Positions 25,189-33,239 of a stretch of DNA of 64,000 bases are shown here, one piece after another. The notes beneath the pieces were generated by a model. That model had not been told where the DNA came from. It saw only the letters and a program-made list of their open reading frames with translations, and made no database searches. The number at the start of each line of letters is the position of its first letter. The first letter of the stretch is position 1. The position numbers and the translations under genes are program-made. Source of the DNA: Erythrobacter neustonensis (GTDB lineage Bacteria; Pseudomonadota; Alphaproteobacteria; Sphingomonadales; Sphingomonadaceae); assembly GCF_001663175.1 (NCBI RefSeq), contig NZ_CP016033.1:1054001-1118000 (forward strand), in the 5' to 3' direction.

Positions 25189-25454
25189 GTCCTCGTTGCC
25201 CTATCGCTTCGCTGCTTGAGGGCGGGGTGCCTTCGCCTCGCCTCGGGGCGCGTGCGGTTGCTGCGCGCGCGGACTTGCGCTCAGGGCCAAATCGGCGGCT
25301 TCCTCGTTCAGCATTGCCGCCGGTTTCCTGTCGCATGAGACACAAGAGACAGTGTCCAGAACGGGAAAAACCGCTTACCGCGTGCGGGGGTGGGATCTGA
25401 CGATGGCAAGGAGCGCAGAGCATGTCTAACCGCTCGCGCCGCCTGTAGGAAAGC

Positions 25455-25847
25455 TCAGCCTTCGGGCACGTATCCCGCACCGCGAAGCGTGACCATATAG
25501 GCTGCGATCTGGTCGATCTGGCGCTGGGTCAGCGTGAAATCCATGTCCTCGGGGTAATTGTGCGCGTCGGCCAGCCACGCGGCGAGCGAGGCTTGCGACA
25601 GGCCGGAACGATTGGCGATCCCGGCAAAGCTGGGCGCGGCGGGGTTGGGCGAAAGAAACAGCGGCTCGACCGCATGGCATCCCCCGCACGCGCCTTCGAT
25701 AAAGGCCGGCGCGCGCGTGTCGGGCGAGGGCGAGGTCGCCTTGCCCAGCATCGCACGGGGATTGTCGGTGCCGGGCGCGGTGCAGCCCGCCAGCGCCAGA
25801 AACGGCAGAACGACGAGCGCAAGCGAGCGGTAGGGGCGATGTTTCAT
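25455..25847 (-). CDS. c-type cytochrome lipoprotein
   Basis: A 130-residue exported electron carrier. The N-terminus has a basic start, hydrophobic segment and lipobox LAGC (Cys22), so it is probably membrane-anchored. The haem site is CGGCH (54-58) followed by AVEPLFLSPNPAAPSFAGIA. The C-terminal helix holds LADAHNYPEDMDF, whose Met is a candidate sixth ligand, followed by IDQIAAYMVTL, typical of small class I cytochromes c. The start at ATG 25847 fits the signal peptide. A perfect FNR-type box lies 35 bases upstream (25882-25895), so induction under low oxygen is likely. Confidence 0.9.
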   Translation of the reverse strand: MKHRPYRSLALVVLPFLALAGCTAPGTDNPRAMLGKATSPSPDTRAPAFIEGACGGCHAVEPLFLSPNPAAPSFAGIANRSGLSQASLAAWLADAHNYPEDMDFTLTQRQIDQIAAYMVTLRGAGYVPEG

Positions 25848-25881
25848 GCGGCCCTTTTGCGCCCCTCGCTGCACGTCATCA

Positions 25882-25895
25882 TTGATCGGGATCAA
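25882..25895. promoter_or_regulatory. perfect FNR/FixK-type box
   Basis: TTGAT-CGGG-ATCAA matches the FNR-family consensus TTGAT-N4-ATCAA at all ten defined positions. It lies in the gap between the divergent cytochrome (ATG 25847, minus) and antiporter (ATG 25991, plus) genes. It is closer to the cytochrome, whose start is 35 bases away, the usual activating distance. Confidence 0.8.
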
Positions 25896-25990
25896 ATTGG
25901 CAGGGCCCGAGCGGCGCTCCCGTGAGATGCGATAAGACGCTTGTCTCACCCGAATGATGCAAAAGCCGCGTGCCGTGCTAATCGCGGCTC

Positions 25991-27265
<1,275 letters not shown>

Positions 27266-27320
27266 GCAGAAGGTCAGCCTTGCGCTGGCATCCCGCCAGA
27301 GGTTTTGCCCGCAACCACCG

Positions 27321-28595
27321 TCAGGCCCCCGCCTCGCGCGCCACTTCGCGCCAGCCGATGTCGCGGCGGCTGAAGCCGGTTGGGAAATTGATCGCGTCCA
27401 CCGCGCGGTAGGCGTGCGCCTGCGCCTCGGTCACGTTGGCACCCGTCGCGGTGACCGCGAGCACGCGGCCGCCGGCGGCCACGAGCGCGCCGTCTTTCCG
27501 CGCGGTGCCGGCGTGGAAGATCTTCACGCCCGCGCTCTCCGCGTCGCCCAGAACGATCGCGCCGCCCTTTTCCGGCGTGCCGGGATAGCCCCTGGCGGCC
27601 ATCACCACGGTCAGCGCGGTCACATCGCTGAACGCGATTTCGCCGTCGTCCAGCGTGCCTTGCGCGCAGGCGAGCATGATCGGCACCAGATCGCTTTTCA
27701 GCCGCATCATCAGCACCTGGCATTCGGGATCGCCGAAGCGGGCGTTGTATTCGATCAGCTTGGGGCCATCGGCGGTGAGCATCAGCCCGGCGAACAGCAC
27801 GCCCTGATACGGAGTGCCGTCTTCGCGCATCGTGCGCACCGTGGGTTCGATGATCTCGGCCATCACGCGCGCCTGCAATTCCGGCGTCAGCACCGGGGCG
27901 GGCGAATAGGCGCCCATCCCGCCGGTGTTGGGGCCGGTATCCCCGTCGCCCACGCGCTTGTGATCCTGCGCGCTGCCAAAGGGCAGAATCGTGGTGCCAT
28001 CGGTGAGCGCGAAGAAGCTCGCTTCCTCGCCAGCCATGAACTCCTCGATCACTACCTGCGCGCCCGCTTCGCCGAAGCCCCCGCCGAACATGTCGGCGAG
28101 CGCGTCCTCGGCCTCGGCGAGGGTTTCGGCGATCACCACGCCCTTGCCCGCGGCCAGCCCGTCGGCTTTGAGCACATAGGGCGCGGCAAAGCGGGCGAGG
28201 GCGGCGCGCGCCTCGTCGAGGCTGTGGGTGCGGACATAGCCGGCGGTGGGGATCCCTGCGCGCGCACACAGGTCCTTGGTGAACCCCTTGGAGCCTTCGA
28301 GCTGCGCTGCCGCCTGCGACGGGCCGAACACCGGCACGCCTGCTGTCCTCAGGCTGTCCGAAAGCCCATCGACCAGCGGAGCTTCCGGCCCGACCACGAC
28401 GAGCCCGATTGCGTGCTCCGCGCAGAAGGCGATCACCGCGCCGTGATCGGTCACATCCAATGCGACCAGTTCGGCTTCCTCGGCGATGCCCGGATTTCCG
28501 GGGGCGGCGTAGAGTTTGGTGAGGCTCGGGGATTGCGCCAGCTTCCAGCTCAGCGCATGTTCGCGGCCCCCAGAGCCCAGCAGCAGGATATTCAT
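27321..28595 (-). CDS. purD: phosphoribosylamine-glycine ligase
   Basis: Second step of purine synthesis, joining glycine to phosphoribosylamine with ATP. The 424-residue ATP-grasp enzyme begins [19 protein letters not shown]. It has the [10 protein letters not shown] motif, [16 protein letters not shown], the family signature [11 protein letters not shown] and the C-terminal YPGTPEKG. The ATG at 28595 was chosen from the conserved start. Its start codon overlaps the divergent xseA ATG by two bases, leaving no intergenic space. Confidence 0.97.
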   Translation of the reverse strand: MNILLLGSGGREHALSWKLAQSPSLTKLYAAPGNPGIAEEAELVALDVTDHGAVIAFCAEHAIGLVVVGPEAPLVDGLSDSLRTAGVPVFGPSQAAAQLEGSKGFTKDLCARAGIPTAGYVRTHSLDEARAALARFAAPYVLKADGLAAGKGVVIAETLAEAEDALADMFGGGFGEAGAQVVIEEFMAGEEASFFALTDGTTILPFGSAQDHKRVGDGDTGPNTGGMGAYSPAPVLTPELQARVMAEIIEPTVRTMREDGTPYQGVLFAGLMLTADGPKLIEYNARFGDPECQVLMMRLKSDLVPIMLACAQGTLDDGEIAFSDVTALTVVMAARGYPGTPEKGGAIVLGDAESAGVKIFHAGTARKDGALVAAGGRVLAVTATGANVTEAQAHAYRAVDAINFPTGFSRRDIGWREVAREAGA

Positions 28596-30099
28596 GGCCT
28601 CTTCGCCTTCAGATGATCGCAACGCCGGGCTGGTAGCGCGTGAGCGGCACGGCGACAATGCGCAAGCCCTCTCGATCAGCGAGGTTTCCGCGCTGCTCAA
28701 GCGCACGGTCGAGGACCGCTTCGGCTTCGTGCGGCTGCGCGGCGAATTGTCGGGCGTGAAGCGCGCGGCCTCGGGTCATTTCTACTGCGCGCTGAAGGAC
28801 GAAGGCGCGGTGATCGACGGGGTGATGTGGAAGGGCAATGCCGCCCGCCTCAATTTCCGCGCCGAGGACGGGCTGGAGGTGATCGCCACCGGCAAGCTGA
28901 CCACCTATCCCGGCCGTTCGAAATACCAGATCGTGATCGACAGCATGGAGCTGGCGGGCGAAGGCGCGCTGCTGGCGCTGCTGGAAAAGACCCGCGCACG
29001 GCTGGCTGCCGAAGGGCTGTTCGCCAGCGAAGGCAAACGCGCGCTGCCGTTTCTGCCCCAGGTGATCGGGGTGGTCACTTCGCCCACCGGCGCGGTGATC
29101 CGCGATATCCTCCACCGTCTTGCCGACCGCTTCCCGGTCCACGTGCTGGTCTGGCCGGTGCTGGTGCAGGGCAATGGCGCGGCAGAACAGGTGGCCGCCG
29201 CCGTGCGCGGGTTTTCAGCCATCCAGCCGGGCGGGCCGGTGCCGCGCCCCGATGTGGTGATCGTCGCGCGCGGGGGCGGGTCGATCGAGGATCTGTGGAG
29301 CTTCAACGAGGAAGCCGTGGTCCGCGCAATCGCCGAATGCACCATCCCGGTGATCAGCGCGGTAGGCCACGAGACCGACACCACGCTTGCCGATTTCGCC
29401 GCCGACCGCCGCGCGCCCACGCCCACCGCGGCGGCCGAAATGGCGGTGCCGGTGCGCGCCGACCTCGCCTTTACGCTCACCGATCTTGCCGCCCGTCAGC
29501 GGCGCGCGGTCTATCGACCGGTCGAACTGGGGCGCGAGCGGCTGGCGGCACGGGTGCGGATGCTGCCGCGGCCCGAGAACCTGCTCAGCCCGCAGGCGCA
29601 GCGGCTCGACGAACTGTCCGAACGCCTGCGCCGCGCGCTGGGGGATCGTTCGGCCAGAGGGCGCGAGCGGTTGGCGGGCACCGCCGCGCGCCTCTCCCCC
29701 AGCCTGCTGTCGCGCGCCGCCGCCGAAGCGCAGCGCCGGCTCGACCGCGCACGGCTTTCCCCTGCGCTGGCCGAGCGCCCCTTGCGCGATGGCGCCCAGC
29801 GGCTCGCCGCGCTGACGCGGGTGATGAGCCAGCTTCACCCCGAAAAGCCGCTCGAACGCGGTTATGCGATCATCCGTGATCGCTCGGGCCGTGCGCTGAC
29901 GGCTCGCGCCGATGCCGCCGCAGAGCCGCTGCTGCGCGTCCAGTTCCGTGACGGGACGCTCACCGCTGCTCCCGCGGCTGATACGGGCGCGCCGCCGCCA
30001 TCCGCCGCATCCACGCCCATTCCGCCGCCGCAGTCTGCGCCGGCGCGCAAACCGGCAAAGCGATCGGCCTCGCCCGTGCAAGATGATTTGTTCAGCTAG
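28594..30099 (+). CDS. xseA: exodeoxyribonuclease VII large subunit
   Basis: Catalytic subunit of ExoVII, which degrades single-stranded DNA. The 501-residue product has the N-terminal OB domain ([27 protein letters not shown]). The nuclease core follows: [45 protein letters not shown], and [34 protein letters not shown], all conserved. A coiled-coil region and a Pro/Ala-rich tail end the protein. The only upstream ATG in frame that fits is 28594. No xseB is visible. It is followed by the DUF2093 gene, as in many alphaproteobacteria. Confidence 0.96.
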   Translation: MASSPSDDRNAGLVARERHGDNAQALSISEVSALLKRTVEDRFGFVRLRGELSGVKRAASGHFYCALKDEGAVIDGVMWKGNAARLNFRAEDGLEVIATGKLTTYPGRSKYQIVIDSMELAGEGALLALLEKTRARLAAEGLFASEGKRALPFLPQVIGVVTSPTGAVIRDILHRLADRFPVHVLVWPVLVQGNGAAEQVAAAVRGFSAIQPGGPVPRPDVVIVARGGGSIEDLWSFNEEAVVRAIAECTIPVISAVGHETDTTLADFAADRRAPTPTAAAEMAVPVRADLAFTLTDLAARQRRAVYRPVELGRERLAARVRMLPRPENLLSPQAQRLDELSERLRRALGDRSARGRERLAGTAARLSPSLLSRAAAEAQRRLDRARLSPALAERPLRDGAQRLAALTRVMSQLHPEKPLERGYAIIRDRSGRALTARADAAAEPLLRVQFRDGTLTAAPAADTGAPPPSAASTPIPPPQSAPARKPAKRSASPVQDDLFS

Positions 30100-30123
30100 G
30101 CCCGGAGTGCTATCGTGGTTGCC

Positions 30124-30327
30124 ATGCTGATGTCCTCCTCCGATAAAACCGCCAAACTTTACTACGCCCCGTCCAGCTTTCGTGTGCTGCGCCCGGGAAG
30201 CCATGTGCTGTGCGCGGTGACGGGGGAGCCGATCCCGCTGCCCGAACTGCTTTATTGGAGCGCGGAGCGGCAGGAGGCCTATGCCTCGTGCGAGATCGCG
30301 ACCCGCCGCCTGCTCGGCCAGGTCTGA
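30124..30327 (+). CDS. DUF2093 domain protein
   Basis: A 67-residue conserved alphaproteobacterial protein of unknown function. Nearly its whole length matches the family: KLYYAPSSFRVLRPGSHVLCAVTGEPIPL, then LLYWSAERQEAYASCEIATRR. ATG at 30124 is taken as start; an ATG two codons later also fits. It lies 24 bases after xseA and 12 bases before the next gene, so it is probably co-transcribed with both. Confidence 0.88.
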   Translation: MLMSSSDKTAKLYYAPSSFRVLRPGSHVLCAVTGEPIPLPELLYWSAERQEAYASCEIATRRLLGQV

Positions 30328-30339
30328 TTTTCCTCACCG

Positions 30340-31395
30340 ATGGCGCGTGACGCATCGGCCGCGCTTATTGCGCGGCGCTGGCGTGCGGGGCTGGCGGCGC
30401 TGATCGCGCTGGGGCTGGCGCCGGGCACCTGTGTGCGCAGCGATATCGGCACAAGGCGCGATGCCGCGTCGGTGACGCTGACCCCGCTTCAGAACCGCAG
30501 CGGCGTGTCGGGCGCGCTGGCGGTGACGGGGGTGTGGCGGATGTCTTCCGCGCACGGCTGGTTCGGCGGCTTTTCCGCGCTGGTCGCCAAGGGCAGCGGC
30601 GGGCTGGTGGCGGGCACCGATCGCGGGTTCCTGCTCGACCTTGCGATTTCCGGTGAAGGCACGCCGCGCGCGGTGCCGGGCAGTTTCCGCTTTGCCGGGA
30701 TCACGGGACGCGGGCGAACCGAATGGGTCGATCTCGAATCGCTCGCGCGCGATCCTGCCACCGGCACGCTGTGGGGAGGGTTCGAGCTCGACAATCTGGT
30801 GGTGCGCTATGCCCCCGACGGCACGCGCCGCGTTGCCGCGCCGCCATCAATGGCTCAGTGGAGCATCAACAGCGGCCCCGAGACGATGGAGCGTCTGGCC
30901 GATGGCCGCTTCCTTGTGATCGCCGAAGGGGGCACTGATGACGACACCCCGCGGCACGAGGCGCTGCTGTTCCCGCGCGACCCGCTCTCCGGGGGAAAGC
31001 CGCTCACCTTCGCGCTGGCGGCGCCTGCGGGGTATGATCCGGTGGATGCGACACAAGTGCCCGACGGGCGCGTGCTGATCCTGCTGCGGCGGGTGCGGTA
31101 TGCGATCCCTGCAAGGTTCGACACCGCGATCGCGATTGCCGATCCGGCTGCGATTCGCGCCGGTGGCGACTGGCCGGTCCGGGTCATCGCGCGGCTCGAA
31201 GGCGGGATCTTCGCTGACAATTTCGAAGGGCTGGCCTTCGTCCCCTCACCCCAAGACCCCGCACGCGGGAGCCTGTGGGTCGTCTCGGACGACAATTTCT
31301 CGATCTTCCAGCGCAGCCTGCTGGTGCGTTTTGATTTTGGGCCACCATCGGTGGCGCAGCCCTCCCGCCACACCTCCCCGCCCGGCCACCAATAG
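30340..31395 (+). CDS. phytase-like esterase domain protein
   Basis: The 351-residue protein fits the 'esterase-like activity of phytase' family. A membrane signal at residues 14-28 (WRAGLAALIALGLAPGT) suggests export. The body shows the pattern FGGFSALVAKGSGGLVAGTDRG, WVDLESLARDPATGTLWGGFELDN, SGPETMERLADGRFLVIAEG, and the C-terminal DNFEGLAFVPSPQDP and LWVVSDDNFS. Family members are beta-propellers. The substrate is unknown, though a phosphate or ester link is suggested by the name-giving domain. The last eight residues (HTSPPGHQ) and the stop are encoded by the left arm of a large hairpin (31366-31435). Confidence 0.82.
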   Translation: MARDASAALIARRWRAGLAALIALGLAPGTCVRSDIGTRRDAASVTLTPLQNRSGVSGALAVTGVWRMSSAHGWFGGFSALVAKGSGGLVAGTDRGFLLDLAISGEGTPRAVPGSFRFAGITGRGRTEWVDLESLARDPATGTLWGGFELDNLVVRYAPDGTRRVAAPPSMAQWSINSGPETMERLADGRFLVIAEGGTDDDTPRHEALLFPRDPLSGGKPLTFALAAPAGYDPVDATQVPDGRVLILLRRVRYAIPARFDTAIAIADPAAIRAGGDWPVRVIARLEGGIFADNFEGLAFVPSPQDPARGSLWVVSDDNFSIFQRSLLVRFDFGPPSVAQPSRHTSPPGHQ

Positions 31396-31435
31396 TACCA
31401 CTATGTTATGGTGGCCGGGCGGGGAGGTGGGGCGG
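31366..31435. repeat. very long inverted repeat between converging genes
   Basis: Arms 31366-31391 and 31409-31435 match over about 26 bases with one interruption (core CCTCCCCGCCCGGCCACCA / TGGTGGCCGGGCGGGGAGG). A 17-base loop holds the smaller palindrome ATAGT-ACC-ACTAT. The left arm forms the last codons of the esterase gene. It lies between that gene and convergent rpmB and could stop transcription on both strands. The exact arms also resemble a mobile hairpin element. Confidence 0.75.
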
Positions 31436-31477
31436 GCGGTGCGCATCGCGCGTCAGCGCGATCGCCAGTCAAACACG

Positions 31478-31503
31478 AAAAAGCGCCCGGTCACCCGGAC
31501 GCT
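31478..31503 (-). terminator. intrinsic terminator of rpmB
   Basis: Read on the minus strand, AGCGTCCGG-GTGA-CCGGGCGCT (31503 down to 31482) is a 9-bp stem with one G-T pair, followed by TTTTT. It starts 38 bases after the rpmB stop. Confidence 0.8.
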
Positions 31504-31540
31504 CGATCGTTCAGCGTCTGCCCTGCGAGGGCAGCGGCAA

Positions 31541-31828
31541 TCAGGCTGCGGCCTGCGCCTTGACCAGCTCGCGCTTGACCTTCTGGGCCGCGGTCGACAG
31601 CTTGTCGTCGCTGGTCTTGAGCAGCCAGTTGTCGAGGCCGCCATTGTGTTCCACCGAGCGCAGACCGTGGGTCGACACGCGGAACTTGAAGCTGCGCTCG
31701 AGCTTTTCGCTCATCAGCGTCACGTTCTGCAGGTTGGGCAGGAACACGCGCTTGGTCTTGTTGTTGGCGTGGCTCACGTTGTGGCCGACCTGGCGACCCT
31801 TGCCGGTCAATTCGCAGATGCGCGACAT
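31541..31828 (-). CDS. rpmB: 50S ribosomal protein L28
   Basis: Structural protein of the large ribosomal subunit. The 95-residue product begins [32 protein letters not shown], the defining L28 pattern. It continues with the alphaproteobacterial form [25 protein letters not shown] and ends in a basic helix. GAGAAGAG lies upstream of ATG 31828. A terminator follows at 31478-31503. It is a monocistronic gene, convergent with the esterase gene. Confidence 0.98.
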   Translation of the reverse strand: MSRICELTGKGRQVGHNVSHANNKTKRVFLPNLQNVTLMSEKLERSFKFRVSTHGLRSVEHNGGLDNWLLKTSDDKLSTAAQKVKRELVKAQAAA

Positions 31829-31960
31829 GGTGTGTCTCTTCTCGTAAAAATCGGAACGCCCAAGCACGAGGCTAGGCAAGGAAAGCGGCGCGCATAACGG
31901 GCGAGGTGCGAATCGTCAAGCAAGTTGCGCGGGGCGGCGCCGCGGGCTAGCCGATGCGGC

Positions 31961-32416
31961 ATGACCCAGTGGCCGCTCCCCCTGCCGATGCAACGCGCAC
32001 TGTCCGCGGCGCGCAGCGCGGCGGCTGCGGGCGAAGTGCCGATCGGCGCGGTGATCGTCAAGGACGGCGTGGTGATCGCCGAAGCGCACAACACCCCGCG
32101 CACCGATCACGACCCCACCGCGCATGCCGAAATGCGCGCGATTCGCGCTGCGGCAAAGACGCTGGCGGACGAACGGCTGACGGGGTGCGAATTGTGGGTC
32201 ACGCTTGAACCTTGCGCGATGTGTGCCGGCGCGATCGCGCACGCGCGCATCGCCCGGCTCTATTACGCGGCGAGCGATCCCAAGGGCGGCGCGGTGGAAC
32301 ACGGCGCGCGGGTGTTCGACCAGCCGCAGACATTGCACCGCCCCGAAATCTACACCGGCATCGGCGAGGCCGAGGCGGCGGCAATGCTGCGCGCCTTCTT
32401 CCGTGAGCGGCGCTGA
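31961..32416 (+). CDS. tadA: tRNA-specific adenosine deaminase
   Basis: Converts adenosine 34 of tRNA-Arg(ACG) to inosine. The 151-residue zinc enzyme has the HAE motif (HAEMRAIRAAAKTL, residues 55-57) and PCAMC (84-88) in LEPCAMCAGAIAHARI, with catalytic Glu57. ASDPKGGAVEHGARVFDQPQTLHRPEIYTGI is the usual TadA C-terminal region. The start at 31961 is the conserved one; an upstream frame without a ribosome site was ignored. The parS site follows eight bases after the stop. Confidence 0.95.
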   Translation: MTQWPLPLPMQRALSAARSAAAAGEVPIGAVIVKDGVVIAEAHNTPRTDHDPTAHAEMRAIRAAAKTLADERLTGCELWVTLEPCAMCAGAIAHARIARLYYAASDPKGGAVEHGARVFDQPQTLHRPEIYTGIGEAEAAAMLRAFFRERR

Positions 32417-32423
32417 ACCGACT

Positions 32424-32447
32424 GCGATGTTTCACGTGAAACATCGC
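32424..32447. promoter_or_regulatory. parS centromere site (ParB binding)
   Basis: The 16-mer TGTTTCACGTGAAACA at 32428-32443 is the bacterial parS consensus without mismatch. The palindrome extends perfectly to 24 bases (32424-32447). It lies in the non-coding gap after tadA. ParB binds such sites and spreads to organise the origin region, so this implies that the chromosomal origin is near. It is the only copy I noticed in the window. Confidence 0.93.
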
Positions 32448-32553
32448 CGCAAGAGCCGATCAAAAGCGGGCTGAAGGGGGTCTGGCGGGGGCCAAACGCG
32501 GGGCAAAAGGCGCCTGACCGGTGCCAGGCAAGGCGCGGATCGGCGGTCTTGCC

Positions 32554-32982
32554 TTATTCCTCGACCGGCGCGAGCGGGCGCGGTTGCAGCCGCCCGGCTT
32601 CGAGGATCGGCAGGCCGCCTTCGGTGGGCACATAGATGATCTGCCCCTGCGACTGCGCGATGTTCTCGATATAGAGGTAGCGCAGATAGCCCTCCGGCCC
32701 GCCGAGCCCGTCGGCGACGATGCGATTGGCTTCGGCCACGCCCCTGGCCCGCTCGACCTCGGCTTGGGCGAGAAGCTTGGCGCTTTCGAGCTTGGCCTCG
32801 GCCTCGAGCGTTGCGATCTGGCGGTTCTGGCGTGCCTGCGCGAGTTCGGCCTCGCCCGCGGTTTGGGCGTTCCAGACGCGCATCGAGTTATAGGCGGCGC
32901 ACGATCCCAGCCCGCCGCCGACCACCACGGCCAGCAGAACCAGAAGCCCCAGAGCCAGCGACCAGACGGAATTGGCTTTCAT
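32554..32982 (-). CDS. membrane protein with SPFH/prohibitin-like C-terminal tail
   Basis: A 142-residue product from ATG 32982. One transmembrane helix (SLALGLLVLLAVVVGGGLGSC) is followed by a coiled coil rich in Ala/Glu (ARQNRQIATLEAEAKLESAKLLAQAEVERARGVAEANRI split over residues 50-90). The end, GGPEGYLRYLYIENIAQSQGQIIYVPTEGGLPILEA, is what follows the SPFH domain in prohibitin/HflC-like proteins. The SPFH domain itself is absent. Either this is a short family of its own or a domain-loss form. It is divergent from the TonB receptor and ends in a gap next to the parS site. Confidence 0.78.
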   Translation of the reverse strand: MKANSVWSLALGLLVLLAVVVGGGLGSCAAYNSMRVWNAQTAGEAELAQARQNRQIATLEAEAKLESAKLLAQAEVERARGVAEANRIVADGLGGPEGYLRYLYIENIAQSQGQIIYVPTEGGLPILEAGRLQPRPLAPVEE

Positions 32983-33138
32983 GGACGGCGCGGCTCCCCC
33001 AAGCTGAAAATTGCAGCAATATTCAGAGCATAGACCATGCCCGGAAGGGGCCGGCAAGCGCGGTGCGGGCGCAATCCACGGGGCGCTGCCGCATCCGCCG
33101 CACAGCGCCCCGATGCGGCAGTTTTGCAACAGTCGCGC

Positions 33139-33189
33139 CTGTCACCGAACCGTCGCCTTGCGGACATGCCCCTGTCACCGAGCCTGCCT
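33139..33189 (+). promoter_or_regulatory. tandem PhoB-box-like repeats
   Basis: Half-sites spaced exactly 11 bp apart: CTGTCAC (33139), CCGTCGC (33150), a poorer unit (33161), CTGTCAC (33172) and CCTGCCT (33183). The classic Pho box is two CTGTCAT-like heptamers 11 bp apart. Two such pairs lie 33 bp apart, on the same helical face. The array ends 50 bases before the TonB receptor ATG. Confidence 0.6.
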
Positions 33190-33239
33190 AGGGCCCGCGG
33201 CGACCGGCTCCGGCATGCGGAGACCGAACAGGGACAAAG

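Larger units (their letters stand above)
25036..25454. other. GC-rich repeat-containing intergenic region
   Basis: This 419-bp region lies between the PfkB gene and the cytochrome gene, whose 3' ends face it. It contains two copies of a hairpin element (25038-25074 and 25151-25188) and GC-rich, Ala/Arg/Glu-translating sequence in all frames. A minus-strand frame of 156 codons crosses it but only translates the repeat. From 25330 to 25450 the sequence is less repetitive and includes GTGTCC- and AACGGGAAAAAC-like words with no recognised site. I see no gene here. Confidence 0.65.

Noticed and set aside
25010-25480. A 156-codon minus-strand frame over the repeat region
   Set aside because: It translates hairpin repeats into low-complexity Ala/Arg/Glu sequence, with no plausible start or domain, and overlaps the ends of both flanking genes.
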